Below, piece after piece: positions 32,331-46,100 of a stretch of DNA of 64,000 bases. How positions within the stretch are numbered: the first letter of the stretch is position 1; each line of letters opens with the position of its first letter. This stretch comes from Cinclus cinclus (Eukaryota > Chordata > Aves > Passeriformes > Cinclidae), in NCBI RefSeq assembly GCF_963662255.1, contig NC_085053.1, forward strand, positions 1,116,001-1,180,000, given 5' to 3'. Made by a program: the position numbers and the translations under genes. The notes under the pieces were generated by a model. It was not told the DNA's origin. It worked only from the letters and a program-made list of their open reading frames with translations, and ran no database searches.

Positions 32331-35329
32331 ACTTAATACACATCTCAGTCAAAAAAAAAGAAACAAAAAAAACCAAACAAAAAAACAAACCCCATCTCAC
32401 TAATTTAATCCCAACCCTAAAATAAAAAAAACCTCAACATTGCTAAACACACTGCTCTGTGAAACCTGCATTACAGACTGAAGAGTGGTGAACATTAATA
32501 GCAACGTTCACATTGATTTCAAAATTATTCCTTTGGTTTTTCTGTACCTGCCACAAAAACCCTGCAGGGAATCATCATCATCTTAACCCCTCTGGAGAAG
32601 CTCTGTGTGGCTGGGGAGTCTTCAGGTGACTTGCAGTCACTCTGCCCCAGCCCTGCCACTTACAACCATATCTATACACTCTCATATTTACTCTCCCTTT
32701 GAATCCATTCTTTAATATGCATATTTTCTACCCTAACACTGGAGCTGCTTGTTGCTATCCTTCTTTGTGCCAGAACTGCTCAGTTTGCTGATGGAGACAC
32801 CACAGCCAGATCCAGAGAAGGCAGCAACCAGCCAGCTTACCTTTCCTCTCACTGCAGACAACAGTCTGGACAAGCATGAAGCCAGAAGTCAGACTGGGGC
32901 AAAGAACACAAAACTCTGTGCCATAAGCTCTTCCTGACACTGAATAAAGAGCAGACGTTGTTTTTGTGTCACCTGAAAACCCTCAGTGCTGCCCATGGGA
33001 TGTTCTGGTGCTGCCTGGCAGCTGGAGCAGGGACACCACAGTGAAAGGCTCCCAGTCCTCCCCAAAAGACATGACCAATGTTTAGAGATAAGATTTTTTT
33101 TCAGAGAGAAGAATTTTTTCAGAGAGAAGAATTTTTGATTCCCATCCTCCATTTGAGGGGCTCCACAAAGAATGTGCTCAGATGAAGCTGCTACGTCAGA
33201 GAGCAGAGGTACAAGTCCTTAGATGAGTCCCAAAAGGAATTCAGTCCAGCTCATCCCTGTCTGGGCTGGAGCCCCTGCCTCCAAGTACCTGCACAGGAAC
33301 TGCAGAGATAAAGACATTTTGAGAAAGCACTGAAAAGAAGATCATCCTAGGAACCACACCTACATCAGATTTTGAACCAAATCACTGTAGATTTTGTTCA
33401 TTCTGAACATGAAAATGCCACAAGGTGCTCCAGGCTTCCAAGACTTTCAGGCTTCAAGCACAGGGAAGACATCCAAAACCTGCTGGGCTGGAGCCAGACA
33501 AGTGTAGACTGAACCCTGATACACAGCTGGGTTACTGACAAGGGAAGGGAAGATACCAAGGAATCACAACATATAAAAGTGCATATACTGCAGGCTACCT
33601 TATAAAATCACTTATTACCAGTCTAAGCAAAACAATTTGCTTTCACTGTTGATGAAGATCTATAAGGAAACACTTTCCTGGCTACCAACATGTTTATATG
33701 CATGTTTTTAAAGTAAGTTATTTATGTGCTGAAATTCAGACAGTTTCACAACAGCCTTGACACTGGAAACAGAGGCTGGGTTAGATACCAATATAAATCC
33801 ATATAAACAATTTATCTCTAACTGTTTACAGTAATTCTTACGTAAATGGGGGGAGACAGAGGACATCAATCCAGCCCAGTAACATCATCTTAGCCATGTG
33901 GCCTTTTAATATGTGGGGGCTGAGGACACTACCCTGGCCTCAGCAGGGGTCATCTTTAGCTTGTGTCAACAGTTCATTTGGATAACTTTAAAAGGAGCAG
34001 GAATTTAAGTATGCCTTTAAGGGTAGGGACAAGATGAGTTTTTTACTAGTAGCTATTAAATAACTGCTCAGTTGTTACTCTTAATTAGATATGCAAAGAA
34101 ATGTAGTAAGGATACAGTTCCTGTTGTTAGTTCAGTGATTTTTCCTGGAATCCTATTGGAGTACTGCAGCCCAAAATGGAGCTCTCCTGACCCTGCTGTG
34201 ATGAGCTTGGACCAGTGCTCAGAACACAAGAGCAGAACTCAGAGCAGAAGACATTTTCTTTGTAGAAATTGGAACTGAATTCCAGAATGGCTGGAATTCA
34301 CCTGCATACTTCCTCTGAGCCTTGCCTGTTGGATTAAGCAGGAAACTCAAGTCTCACTTGGCCAGGTCTGCTTCTGTCAGTGGTGGGACAGTTCTTGGTG
34401 TGCCTGGAGGGGTCCCTCCCCTGTGGGAAAACTGTGCCCTTCTTACTCTTCCACTGGTTCTTTATTGATACAGTTCCAGTAGAAGGGCTGTGGTAAGTAG
34501 GACTGCACAATCATGAGCTCCCTGCCCAAAATGCCTTCTCTAAGTATAGAAAAGAGGAATTCACATTCCAGCTTGCAGGAAAACAAAAGTGGTTAAGTGA
34601 TGAGCATGAAGTCGGATGAGCTGAAACAGATCTGGAATTACAGCACATCTGCCTTGATTCCTGAGCCAGGACTTCAGTAATAGGGTGATGGCCACCTACC
34701 CATTGCCCCCCTTCCCCTCAAAGAGCTTTATCTCACTTGTTTGGAGACAGAGAAAAGATACGGGGACGTGCTAAGAAGATGGATGTCTAATTTTCAGGTG
34801 CTGCCAGGAATATGCAGAGGATGTGATCCCTGCAGCACCCTGCATCTGGCCTGGCCATTAATCCCTTTTGAGTAACACTCAGCAACAAGGACCACATCCT
34901 GCACAGAGCTTGACCTTCTTTGGCCGTGGCACTCAAAACTGGCAGAGAGGGAATTTCAAGCTGCTTTGAGAGGACCCAAGTGCCTTGCAGTACGGACATT
35001 CACATGATTTTTCCCTTCAGGGCAGTGTTTCGGTCTCCTTTCCCTCTCTTTCAGTGTATTGCCATTATTTCCCTTTGTGTATGATCTCTTGGGGCCGGAA
35101 GGACTTGAGGTTTCCCAGTTTTCCCTCTTATAACACTTCTGTGTGTCTGTCCCCACTTGGCTGAACTAGATGAGCAGAGCAAACAGGGGATTCTGCAAGT
35201 CTACCTCCTACAATTTCCTAGGAAAGTAGCTTAAAGTGGACAACAATTTCTCCTGAATGCCTGCAGCTGTTCCACATCAGCAAGAGACCCCACAGGTGGG
35301 GAAAAGGCACTGAACTGGAGATGTGCCTC
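32331..35329. other. intergenic DNA without recognised gene
   Basis: It contains an A-rich tract at 32350-32395 and a small tandem repeat at 33092-33136. Other open frames are short. Confidence 0.45.
33092..33136. repeat. short tandem repeat, about 18 bp x 2.5
   Basis: Units of the form GAATTTTTTCAGAGAGAA follow each other, starting with GATTTTTTTTCAGAGAGAA and ending in a partial GAATTTTTG. Confidence 0.8.
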
Positions 35330-35911
35330 CTTGGGGCTTTCCTGCTCGCCTCCTGCCCTTTCCAGAGTGGAGGTGACAGCCAAAGAGAGTCCCTGTCCTT
35401 GGAGGACCGCACCCCATGGAAGAGTGACTCACACTGCAGCAGTTTTGGGAGGGCTGTGTGCTCATGGAGCAGCTTTGGGTGAGGGTGGACCCATGCTGGA
35501 GAAGTTCACGGAGAACTGTCTCCCATGGGAGGGACCCCACAGTCTCACAGGGGATGGACTCTTTTCCCAGAGCAGCAGAAGAAAATCTGGGGTAACAAAC
35601 TGACCAAATCCCTCATGCCTTTTCCCCTGTGCTGTTGGTGGGAAGGAGGGAGGAGCTGGGGGGAAAAAAGGTGTTTTAATGGCTAGTTTTACTTCTGATT
35701 ATCCTCCCCTGATACTGCTAGCAATAAATTCACTTTATTATTCACCTTATTTATCACCTTAAAGCTGAGCCTGTTTTGCCCTTAGAGTGTTTGCTCCTGA
35801 TTCTTATCTCAACTCATGAGCCCTTCATTATTTTTTTTTCTCCTCTCTTCTGTGCCCACAGGGGAGGGTGAGTGAATGCCTGGCATTTAGCCAGTGTCAA
35901 ACCTCGACACA
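35330..35911 (+). mobile_element. ERVL-type LTR, diverged
   Basis: Landmarks of a common avian ERVL LTR appear in order: GAGAACTGTCTCCCATGGGAGG, CCCCTGTGCTGTTGGTGGG, GGTGTTTTAATGGCTAGTTT, GCAATAAATTCACTTTATT (poly(A) region), GAGCCTGTTTTGCCC and CTTATCTCAACTCATGAGCC, with an end at about ACACA (35911). Left limit approximate. Recognition is from memory of the family pattern, not from a search. Confidence 0.6.
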
Positions 35912-38900
35912 GTGTTAACACGGGTACAAACCAAACATTTTAATATTAATTTAAAATTTTAATATTTTTCACATCATCAGCTCGAGCTCTGGAGTTGAGG
36001 AAATGTTGGACTGCAAACTGCTTTTCAAATGCTGAATATAATTCTGGTCATCTGTGTGCAGTTGAATCACACATTCTTAGGGCACCAGGTCTCATTTGCT
36101 GCACAGCAAATATCATCCATTAGGGATGGATGTGATCCAGTAAGACAGGAAGATTTAAACTGTCCATATTTGCCACAGAAACTGGTCCATGCATGGGGCA
36201 CAAGCTGGCAGACAGCAGACTCACAGATGATTTCAGGATAGTTTGGTAATTTCATTTTATCCCTCCACAAACAGCATATTTATGTGTTGCTGAGCAAATA
36301 ACAAAACCAAAACCTCATAAAAGTGGCTGCTAATGGTACATTCTTCACCCTCTGAGATGCCTCTTCTTTTTACAGCTACATGAATCCATAGCTGCAGGTT
36401 AGGTGAAAAGATCATTTGCACTCCCACAGATAAAATAAAATTAAGGAACATCCTCACCCTTGCCCTAAGGCAGTAAGGTCCCAGAGCATGCAAACAGAGC
36501 AGGAATATGACCAGTGAATAAAAGTTTGTCCGGATCTCTGTACACGGCAACCAAGTCAAAGATGCAGGGGCAGCTCCAAGGCTGTGTTTCCCAGTTTGTG
36601 AATGCCTGACCCATTAGCCTTCACAGTAATTTAACACACAGGTACAATCTGAGGTATTCAACAGAGATTTCTGCTTTGAATTTGATGTACGGACAGTGGA
36701 CACTGCTAGTTTCAATTTTCACTTCTTTTGTAGCATTCCTATCACCCATATTACTATGACATAGCTCACAAAGAATCTTCTTGTGCACAAGGAGCTGCTC
36801 ACTCAGCATGTACAAACAAGAGAAGAATGGTCTCTGATTTACAACCATACCTGTGCTCTGTTAGCTCAGCTCTAAATAGAGACATTAATTCACACACACA
36901 CAGTAAAGATACAGTTTAGAGCCTACCTTCTGCTAAACTGATCCTCCGGCACCTAAAATTAGACTAAATTTTAAGTCAAAGTACTTAATGCCACCTCCAC
37001 ATCCCACTCAAACCCCAAACCGCAATGTCACACCCAAACACTGATGACACCTTTCTAGATGTGAAGTGGCAGCTCCCTGTTTCACTTGTAGTTTGAATGG
37101 AGTCTCTGCTATTGGCACAGGTATCCTCCTGTCCAAAAATACCACCAGCCCCTGATCAAGCAGAATCTTTCCTCCTCAAGCCATTTGCAGTGCCGTATGT
37201 CAAAATTTTGCCTCCCTCCTTCTGTGATCCAGCTCTACAGGGATCATTTCAAAGAATAAAAAAACAAAAAAAAAAAAAAAAAAAAACAAAAAAAAAAAAA
37301 AGAGAGAGAAAAGAAAGAAATATGCCACTGCTAGTTCTTTAGGACAAACTGAGACACAATGTTCTTTTTCCTCAATAAACAAAGCCCACAGCAGTCTGAA
37401 ACAATTAATTGTGGGTGGACTACCCAAAGACAGGATGGACGTGAATCACAGACATGGTACTGCAGTGCCAACAGGGATGACAGCTGCTGTTGGCAGCAGG
37501 GATGGGTTTTTGATCCCTGCAGGGTCTGACTTAGAGTGGAAACAGTGCAAAAGCCAGCAAGAATTACTGCTGAGGGGAGGCATTTGCTTGCAGCTCACCA
37601 TTTGCACCCCAGTTAGCACAGGTGTCCTTCCAGTTGGCTGCATTTCATTTAGGCCAGAGTTTTGTTCTGAGAACAGATTTACTGCTTAGGGCACACAGAA
37701 AAATGAGCAACTTCAGCAAGACACCCTGAGTGGTTCCCCTTTCAGATCCTGATGAGATAAGATTCAATACATTCCTACCTTCGCCATCATATGGCTTTTC
37801 TGAAACTACACGTGAGAATCGGGGACCACCAAAACTTCAGAAATGATTGGCTCCTCAAAGTTTGTGACCAAAACAGATAACAGCATCAAACAGCACAACA
37901 AGTGATAGTGAGACTCTCGAAAGAGAAAAACACACCTCACTTCAAACACAGAAGCTTTCTGTCTTCAAATCTCAGGTCTTGGGTTTATTCAGCATGAAAA
38001 CATCTCAAATGCTTCACAACCCCCAGTGGAATGACTAAGACTAGGATTGCAGGACAGCACATAAAAGAGGTGGAATGAAAAAAGCCAACTGAAATTGGAA
38101 ATCACCTCGTATTTTTAAGCCTTTTCGGAGCATCCATTAGGGTTTATTTATTAAAAGGCTGACAGCTCTGAAACAATACCAAACAGGCATGACTAAATTC
38201 TCTCTTTCACCTTACCTTTTATGGCTCAAATCCATCATATACAAATTACTACTGTTAAATTTTAAGAGTATTTATCTAAGATTTTAACTAGCATAGGGTA
38301 TTTGAAATAGTGGTAACTATTTATTCTAAAACACTATTTTAGCATTTATTCTATTATTCGTTCTAAAATCCTATTTTGGCCAGCAACAAAGCGATTATCA
38401 AGGAAATTATGGCAGATCCTGGGGAAACAGTAATGGTTTTATCCATCCCTACAACTGAACTTCCCCCAGGCCTAGAGCTGGTCTGGGAATCAGCAGAGAA
38501 TCTGTGCCAGGAGATGTTTAATCAGTCTGTTTTGTGTGTGTCTCACAGCTTTCTTCCCAGCACTGTTGGCTGCAGAGAGATTGTTTGACACAGTGCCATC
38601 AGTCAGATGGTGCAAAACCCCTAATTTCCTGGTGAGGACAACACTTCTCAAGAAAAATTATATTAAAAAAAAACCAACCAAACAAACAAAAAACCCCAGT
38701 TTTTAACCTGCAAGGCCAGGTCCTCCTGCATCAGCCTCAGTAGAGCTGTGGTAACTTATCCAGGCTAAAAACTGCTTCATTTAGAAAGCTTTCAAGGGGA
38801 TGCAGGGAAACACCCTGCCCTGCAACTAAAGGCTGAATATTTTCTGAATTGAATATTTCTGCCTCATTTCCAGCCCAGCACCATCCCTGCGAGGAGCAAA

Positions 38901-39167
38901 GATGTGACACCTTCATAGGTGTTCCCCATCAGAGAAAGGAAAGCTTGGCTGTGATGCACTTTGTAAGGGCCTTCCTAAGCTCATTAGATTTTAGATTTAA
39001 CATTTTTAGATTTTAGAAATAAAGGTTCAAGAACTGCCTGTCTTTGAGAGTGGTTAGCAGTCTGTTACAGCTGCAAAACAGGGATCCCAGAAATGTTTGT
39101 GGAGACCAAAACCAAGCAGGAGCTTTCCCTGGGTTGGACGGGGAAGAGCCAGGAGCAAAGCTGAGCC
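35912..39167. other. intergenic DNA between two ERVL-type LTRs
   Basis: No retroviral frame is seen, so the two flanking LTRs are not obviously one provirus. It contains an A-rich tract (37257-37320). No other gene or repeat recognised. Confidence 0.45.
37257..37320. repeat. A-rich low-complexity tract
   Basis: Runs of A broken by single C bases and then a GAGAGAGAAAAG purine stretch. Confidence 0.9.
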
Positions 39168-39420
39168 TGGAAAAAGCGAAGCAGGAGGAAGATTTTTTTT
39201 GGTTTTTTTTTCCTCACTATCTCATTCTGTAATTAACTGGCAATAAATTACCCTGATTTGGAGGTCAGATCTGGTTTTCCTGTGACAGTAACTGGTGAGT
39301 AGTCTCCCTGTTCTTATCTCGACCCATGAGCTCTTCCATCTTTCTTCCTCCCCATGTCCTGTTGAGGAGGGAGACAGAGCAGGGTGGGCACCTGGCAGAC
39401 GGGCAAGTTGAACCCACCAG
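39168..39420 (+). mobile_element. ERVL-type LTR 3' half, diverged
   Basis: It shows CTCACTATCTCATTCTG, GGCAATAAATTACCC (poly(A) region), a TAACTGGTGAGTAGTCTCCC segment, CTTATCTCGACCCATGAGC, TGAGGAGGGAGACAGAG and GTGGGCACCTGGCAGAC, then AACCCACCA. The order equals the R/U5 part of the LTR at 35330, but the two differ at roughly a third of positions, so they are probably independent insertions. Confidence 0.6.
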
Positions 39421-42386
39421 AGTCAGCAAAATGCACACAAATCCCTAAAAAGAACAGCAGGGCCCTCCCTCACCTCAACAATGAGATCATTCGAGCCACG
39501 CGGAAATCACACACTCTCCATTTTTCTTGTTTCATTTCTGTAAGACACTTCTCTTTTATTTCAGGTTATGGAAAGGTCACACACCCAACGGGAACGAGAG
39601 AATAAAGAAGCACGTGTTTAGAAGTCTCAGTAGCATCTCCACGGAGGCCTAGAGAAGAGCTGGAATTGTCTGTAGCCATCCATGTCTTTCTACATTATTG
39701 CACAACCGTCCTCCGTAGTTTGTTGCAATTATTTGGATCCCATGCCAACTCTTTCACACAGTGCAGTAAGGCATTAGTCATAAAAAGGCACATGGAAGTC
39801 AGGCTGCCTCATAATTATGTCCAATAAAACACAATAATTAAACCCTAATTTCATCATCTGCTTAAATAAGCGAGGCTGAGGAGCCCTTCTTACTTCTTGA
39901 AATGTTGCTTTTCTCTTGAAGCCTGTATTTGACAGGTTAGCAAGGGGAAAGCATTGAGTGACAACATTCCTCAGGGTATAATTTAATAGAAAGAAAGTAA
40001 CTTGCACAGAGGTTTACCAAGCAAGGACAAAGTAGGAATGCAAAGTATATTTCAGCATTGCTTCTCATGCTCTCTTTTCCTCAGAAAACAGAGAGTAAGA
40101 AAGGGAAAGAAAGAAATCTTTCAAATGGAAAGACTGCATATGATGAAGCCAAAGGGTGAATGTGCCTCCTATGCAGCTGAGTAAATTTTTGACAAACTCA
40201 AGTCCTCCTCTTTTCCACCACTTGCAAATGATGAGTTTCCAAGAAACTGCCTCCATTCTTAGTAGTAGCCCAAAGAGAGGCCTCCAGTCACCAGGTTAAG
40301 AGATGCTTAGAGACAAAAAATGTTTTCTATTTGCTTGGCAAAAGAAGGGAATTTTTCAGGTGGAGCTCCCTGCTTGTGGGTGGGATGTGTCTGTGCTCCA
40401 CGCTGCAGTTGGCGCCAGTCTCAGAGGAAAAAAAATTCCCTTTTTGTCTGCAATACAGCCATCTGCCAAGTTAGAAGTGCATGAGTAAGGCAGACCACTG
40501 AACATCAGGGCCTCTGACTCCAGCAAAAGAACCAGCACACCACAGTCTGCCTGACTCCAGTGGTCAGAGTAGTTTTACTGGCACCAGACACAGAAAGCAG
40601 CTTGCACCAGGGAGAGAAACAGGAATTCCCTGACTTCAGTGGGTGACTAACAGAATTCCAGAGCAGACTATCAGTATGAGCAAAAATTAATAGTTGTTAA
40701 GTACCCTCCATCCCTTTCTTACCACCACCAGCTCTCCTGGCAATCCAAGGATTGGTGCCATTAAAATTTCCGTCCCTTTACTCTAATATTACCCTCAGAT
40801 TATCTCCTCTTTTAAGAAGCAGCCTCACAAGTCTCCCAGAAAGCTGTTCAGAATGGTTACAAAAATTTTGGAAATTTTCAGCTCCATCTATTAACAAGCC
40901 ATTAGTTTTGGTCTCAGGATTAAGTTTAAACTGAAGGAAGCACCCTCTATATATGTTTATAGAGAATCTTGGCATACTTTGTAAATCTACCATCTGGCTA
41001 GGCTTAACAAAAATTTCCAACTCTTATTTTATTTCTTGGAAATGAACCTCTGAGGCTGAGCTGGCCATGGCAGGAATCCTTCTGCACCATTCAAGGTAAC
41101 GTAGCTATTTAATTTATTTCAAGTATCAGGGATCAAAACTATACAGTACTTCAAAGAGGGTCTTCAAACAGCTTCTGCAATTATACTAAAACTTGGATTT
41201 TGTCTCTACTAAGGATTTAAAGCTTTCTGAGGTTTTCTTACATGTGAGGCAATCCATCCTTTTTTCTCCTACTCCACCCTCTCTCAGGAAAAACTTCCCA
41301 CGATATTGCAAAAGTTTTCTCCTTTGATCCTAAAAGGGCCATTGGACACTTGATGCTGTTGCCTTCAATCCTCACAACAAAGGAACATAACTGAGTTTTC
41401 TAAACAACAGTCAGCCACATAATTACATTAATCCCAGCTGTGCTATCTGCAAACATCATGGCCAAATCTCTATATAACCAAGGAATATATTAAATAAGGT
41501 CAGTCCTAGCTTCAATCCCCCGGTGCCTAACTTGGCCCATCTTTATCTTGTAATTTCCATTATTATTTCTGAAAAGAAGATCCTTGTGGAGGGTTACTGA
41601 TCAGTATTTTGCCTGACTCTTGGTTATGTCCATAGCATTACCCTTTAAGTTAGTAATCACTTTGCAAAATATAATAAATTAGTTCTGAAATGCCTGCTCC
41701 TGTGTGTGTCTGTGTGCAGATTTTTTCTTCATCCCCCTTCCCCATCCAGTCGTCCTTCCTCTTCCATGCCAAGAGCTGATACATTTAGCAGAAAATTAGG
41801 AAATGTATAAATTTCAGGGCAGAAGAGTTTCCCATTCCACTGTATCTGCTCCGTCTCTGCTACCAAATTTACAGATAAAAAAAAAACCCTCTTCAATCAA
41901 TCTGCAGTTTCAAGTGCCATTTTTTTAAGAAGCCAAGAGGAGAGCTCACTCAGGGACCATCATATTTTCATATCAATTAGCCTAATTTTTGCTTCCATTC
42001 CAGATGTTAAATTTACCTTACCACACTTACATTTTCACTACAGACTCCAACATCAACTTTATATATCTTACTGAAAAACTGAGTTAAGGCATTAATTCAG
42101 GATTTGGGCCAAACCTCAACCTACACAACTTCCTTCAAGTCCATAAATCTCTACTTTTCCCACAGCTGTTCTTCTTGTTTACGAGGTCAATTTTTTTTTC
42201 CCCTCCACTACTAATTTTTCATTTTTTTCACATTTCATTTCCATTTTTCATCCACAACTAGTCTGAATCATTCATTCTGTCCTCTCATTCCACAGAGGTT
42301 CTGGATTTCCCCTTGCTTGGGGTGTTTGCTCAGCTGGGGAGGCCCATCTCTCTTCTTTATGGTACCTTCTTATTTCATGGAAATTG
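39421..42386. other. intergenic DNA without recognised gene
   Basis: AT-rich sequence with only short open frames; no family recognised. Confidence 0.45.
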
Positions 42387-43163
42387 TGAGAAAAAAGGCT
42401 TTTCCTTTAAATATTTTAAAAGTTTGATAAGGGATAAAAGGGACAACATCTAGCTTGGCAAATGGCCGAAAGTATATCAGTTAGCTATAATAATTATATA
42501 TATATACATATCACTGATCAAACACATATTCATTACAATTATATAGATTTAAATATTCTTCTGAATTCTTTCATGTATTTTAGGAATTCCTTAGCTTTGT
42601 TTGACCTTTGCCTTGTCATGCAATGGTGTAGATTAGATTTTTGGGAGTTGTGTATGTTATTTTTTCACAATATAGATGCTATTTCTTCACAATGACAAAT
42701 GGGGAATTATTGATAGCTGCAGAGTCAGTAGTAGAAGTCTTTTTCACGTCCCTTTTTTTTTGATGTAATCTGTCTGGTTCTTTCAATGTAATTTAATCAT
42801 ATAGACAGTTACAGCTATTTTTACAAATCTATTTATTTTTACTGTTGTCAGTTGGTTACAAAAATAAAAGCATTCTGCAAAAGTTAATATTATATAGTCT
42901 CTATTTTAATGTTTTGCAAAAGCCTAAACTACCATATATGTTTATCACACTAATACACATATAAGATACACATGGCCAAAGCATTGGCCACAAAAGCTGA
43001 CAAATTATATTATATAAAAAAACAGTTTAACAGGTGATTATTAATTGTACTATATCAAAATCATTGTGATTAATAATAATTTGCAAAAACTAATACACAA
43101 TTTGTTTATTTACTAAATAACTAAACAGACACAAAACTAACAACTGCATTGCCATTTATAACA
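42387..43163 (-). mobile_element. solo LTR, TGTTA...TTTCTCA family (about 777 bp)
   Basis: Read on the minus strand it begins TGTTATAAATGGCAATG and ends TTTTTTCTCA. Shared landmarks with 62260-63008 include GCAAAAGCCT and GGGATAAAAGGGACAA (plus-strand reading). No clear target-site duplication was found. No internal genes. Confidence 0.65.
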
Positions 43164-46100
43164 GACATGAAGCTGAAACTCTGTGCTTCTGGCTGAAATT
43201 CTGTGTCCAGAGTCTGATGCTCCCAGTTCAGTTTGAGCTCAGCCAGATGTTTCTGTGTGCTATCCCAGCCCACCTTTAGAACTGACAGTACCTATTAGGG
43301 CCAGGATTTTCCCCTCCACCTAAGGGCCAGCATCCACAGCCTTTTAAGCTAGATTAAACTGGTTGTGATGGACCAAAGCAGTTTTAACCTCACCACGGGT
43401 GTTGTCATCAAGCCACTTCTCTCACTGAGGCCAATAGCTCTTTCTCACAAATGAAAAGCAGCATCAATCTGTTCTGAAGAAGCAGGTCTGATTTTCATTT
43501 TAATGTAGCCAAAACAAGCCACGCTTTTCATATTCTGGAATCTAAAAGTGTATTTGGACACAAACCCACTCTGGGCTTAGCACTTCATAGTTCCTTGCTG
43601 AAATCAACCTCTCTAATCAGGACTCACCCTGACTTTCTTGAATTGTGTTTTTCTTGAATTTGTGATTTCTCCCTGACATTATCACAAAATAATTGACAAG
43701 AAGGAGGGATATAACACAAAAACATAAAAAACCAGATAATTTTGAAGCCCTGGCATTTTCACCAAATATAAAACCACAAAGCACTTTGGTCTCCTTTGCA
43801 TTCCTCAAAGCTTTCTGGGCTTGGTGGCCTTGCAAACAGACCCAACCTGCTTCTGCTGCACCATGCACGAGTCAAACAGCTCTCTGTGCTTCACCTGAAA
43901 GCCAAACTGATGAAACACCTACACCACAAATCTCAGCAGAGAGGATCAAAGACCTCAGGCTGATCAGCTCAGGCTCTGTGTGGCACAGAGCATCCAAGCC
44001 CACATGGTGTCTGCTGACATAATTTCAGAAGTCATAGGGCTCTGCAGTGTCCAGATATTAGAAAGGTACAAAAATGCTTTATGGTAACACAAAACCATAA
44101 GAGCAGAGTATTCAAATACCTCTGTCATGGGAAAGGAAGCATTGGATGTTTTCTCCTGTATCAAAGGATGATAAAAAAAAAAAAAAAAAAAAAGGATGTG
44201 AAAAACAGCAACATCCTTCCTGCTCTGAGAAGGATGATCTTGAGTGGGAAGATTTAGGTCATGTACACAGCTTTCCAGTTAGGAACACCCAAAGGGAAGA
44301 ACTTCAGCAGCAGCTTCAGGAGAGAGAATAAACCCACAAGAAGGAATAGTTTTGAGACTCTCTCATTTTGGCTTTGGAAATCAGGAAGGTTGGAAAGGGC
44401 AAGTTTCTAGACTGAACCCCTGAAGCTGGCTCTTTCACAAAGAGGGTTGGGGAAAAACCACAAAGCCCTGAGATCTGTCCACCCCAAAGAAGATCAGGAT
44501 CTTTCTCTTTTCCTTCATTATCTTGCTGATTTTTGCACACCTGCCTATCACACATCACAGGTGCTCTGTGGTCCAGCACAGCCCTTTCTAAAGGCACTTC
44601 TTGTCTCTGCTGACACCCTCAGCCTGTCCACATTGCAGCTGCTCATCTTGCACTGCTCCGTGTCAGCTGTGCCCCTACCCATGGGGACTCACACCTGTAC
44701 ACAACTTCTGTGCACTTCACACCTGACATACAGCTCAGGGCACCAACCTCAGCCCAGGCCTCCTGCCACCACTGCAGCTTGAGTGTCGCTGCTAAGACCT
44801 TCCCCTTTTTTAGCCTTGGCCAGACAGTGAGGCCCAGCAATGGGTTCAAGTCCCAGGTGCTTCCAGGGAAGGGTTAATAGAGTGCCCAAGACTCCAGCAG
44901 CTCAGACCTAGATGGTTTGCTCTTTTGCTGCATTGCCCATGACTCTCACTGCACGTGTTCCTTGGACCAGAGCTGCTGCTTTCCTTCCCTGGCTTCTCTT
45001 ACCTCCTTTGATACTCACACTTGCCATTTCACTTGTCTCCTTTCCATCCCTTTTGATCCCCACCTAAATACAAAGCACCATGGAAGCACCAATTCATTCC
45101 CATGCTCTTGCCACCCTCTTTTCAAAGGGCAACAGTGATGTCTCCACATTCACTGACCTAACCAGAAGTAATTGCTGCCATTCTAGCCAGGAGAGTGAAC
45201 AACTGAACATGTGAATGCAGGCAGGAAAGGGAAGCTGGCACAGATAAATCCTTTTGGAAAGGAAGGGTCATTCTCTGGTAAGTTTTGTCCCTAATGTCAG
45301 TGCAGCTGTGCTTTGCCACCCCAGGCTGCATGCACAGCACTGGTCAGGGAAAAAGGTCCCTGAAAATTCTTGGCATCAACCCAACAGTACAGATTTCTGC
45401 TGTTCCTGAGTCCTAGGAAACATCTCAGGGAAAAGAGAAGGCTGAATCAGCAAGAATTCAGCCGAGAAGTTTTTGCTTAGGAAAGTGATTCGGGGCGACA
45501 TCACCAAGTGCAAGCCCAATGTTCTCTGCTCTTACAACAGCTGAGGGAATTCCCTTGGCAGAATGCTGCAAAACAAAGATAACATCTCCAGTCTCCTGAC
45601 TCCCTTCTATTCACTTGGCTTCCACTGCCTGCATTTCTAATGCACAGCCACACTCCCAAAACCAGAAGGAATGTGGTCCTCAGATGAGAAGTTTAATATT
45701 GCTTTCCTCAGTTTCTGCAGTGGAAGGACTTGAAGACTTTATGAATTAAAGACAGATAATTGGGGGGGGGAAAGCATCCAAGCCCAAGGAATGCAGGACA
45801 TAAATTCTCCACTGGCCCACAGCAAGATGTTCATGGCAGATATCACATACAGGATGCTTGGTACAACCAGTTGGGCTTGGTGCCTGCAAGTGAAGTTCTA
45901 AATACCCATCCTCTTCCCTCCTGGACCTGAATCCAGCTGGTGGGATGAACCACCAGCTTTCTTTGGCTGCAAACTCTCTCTGAGCCCAGAGGAGATGGAT
46001 GGAAAAAGCAAAAGGAAGGGTGAGGCTCAACAGCCTCATTTCTCACACCAGGTGACTGAAAAGTCCAGGACAAATCTTACCTTTCCTTAGCACGTGTCAG

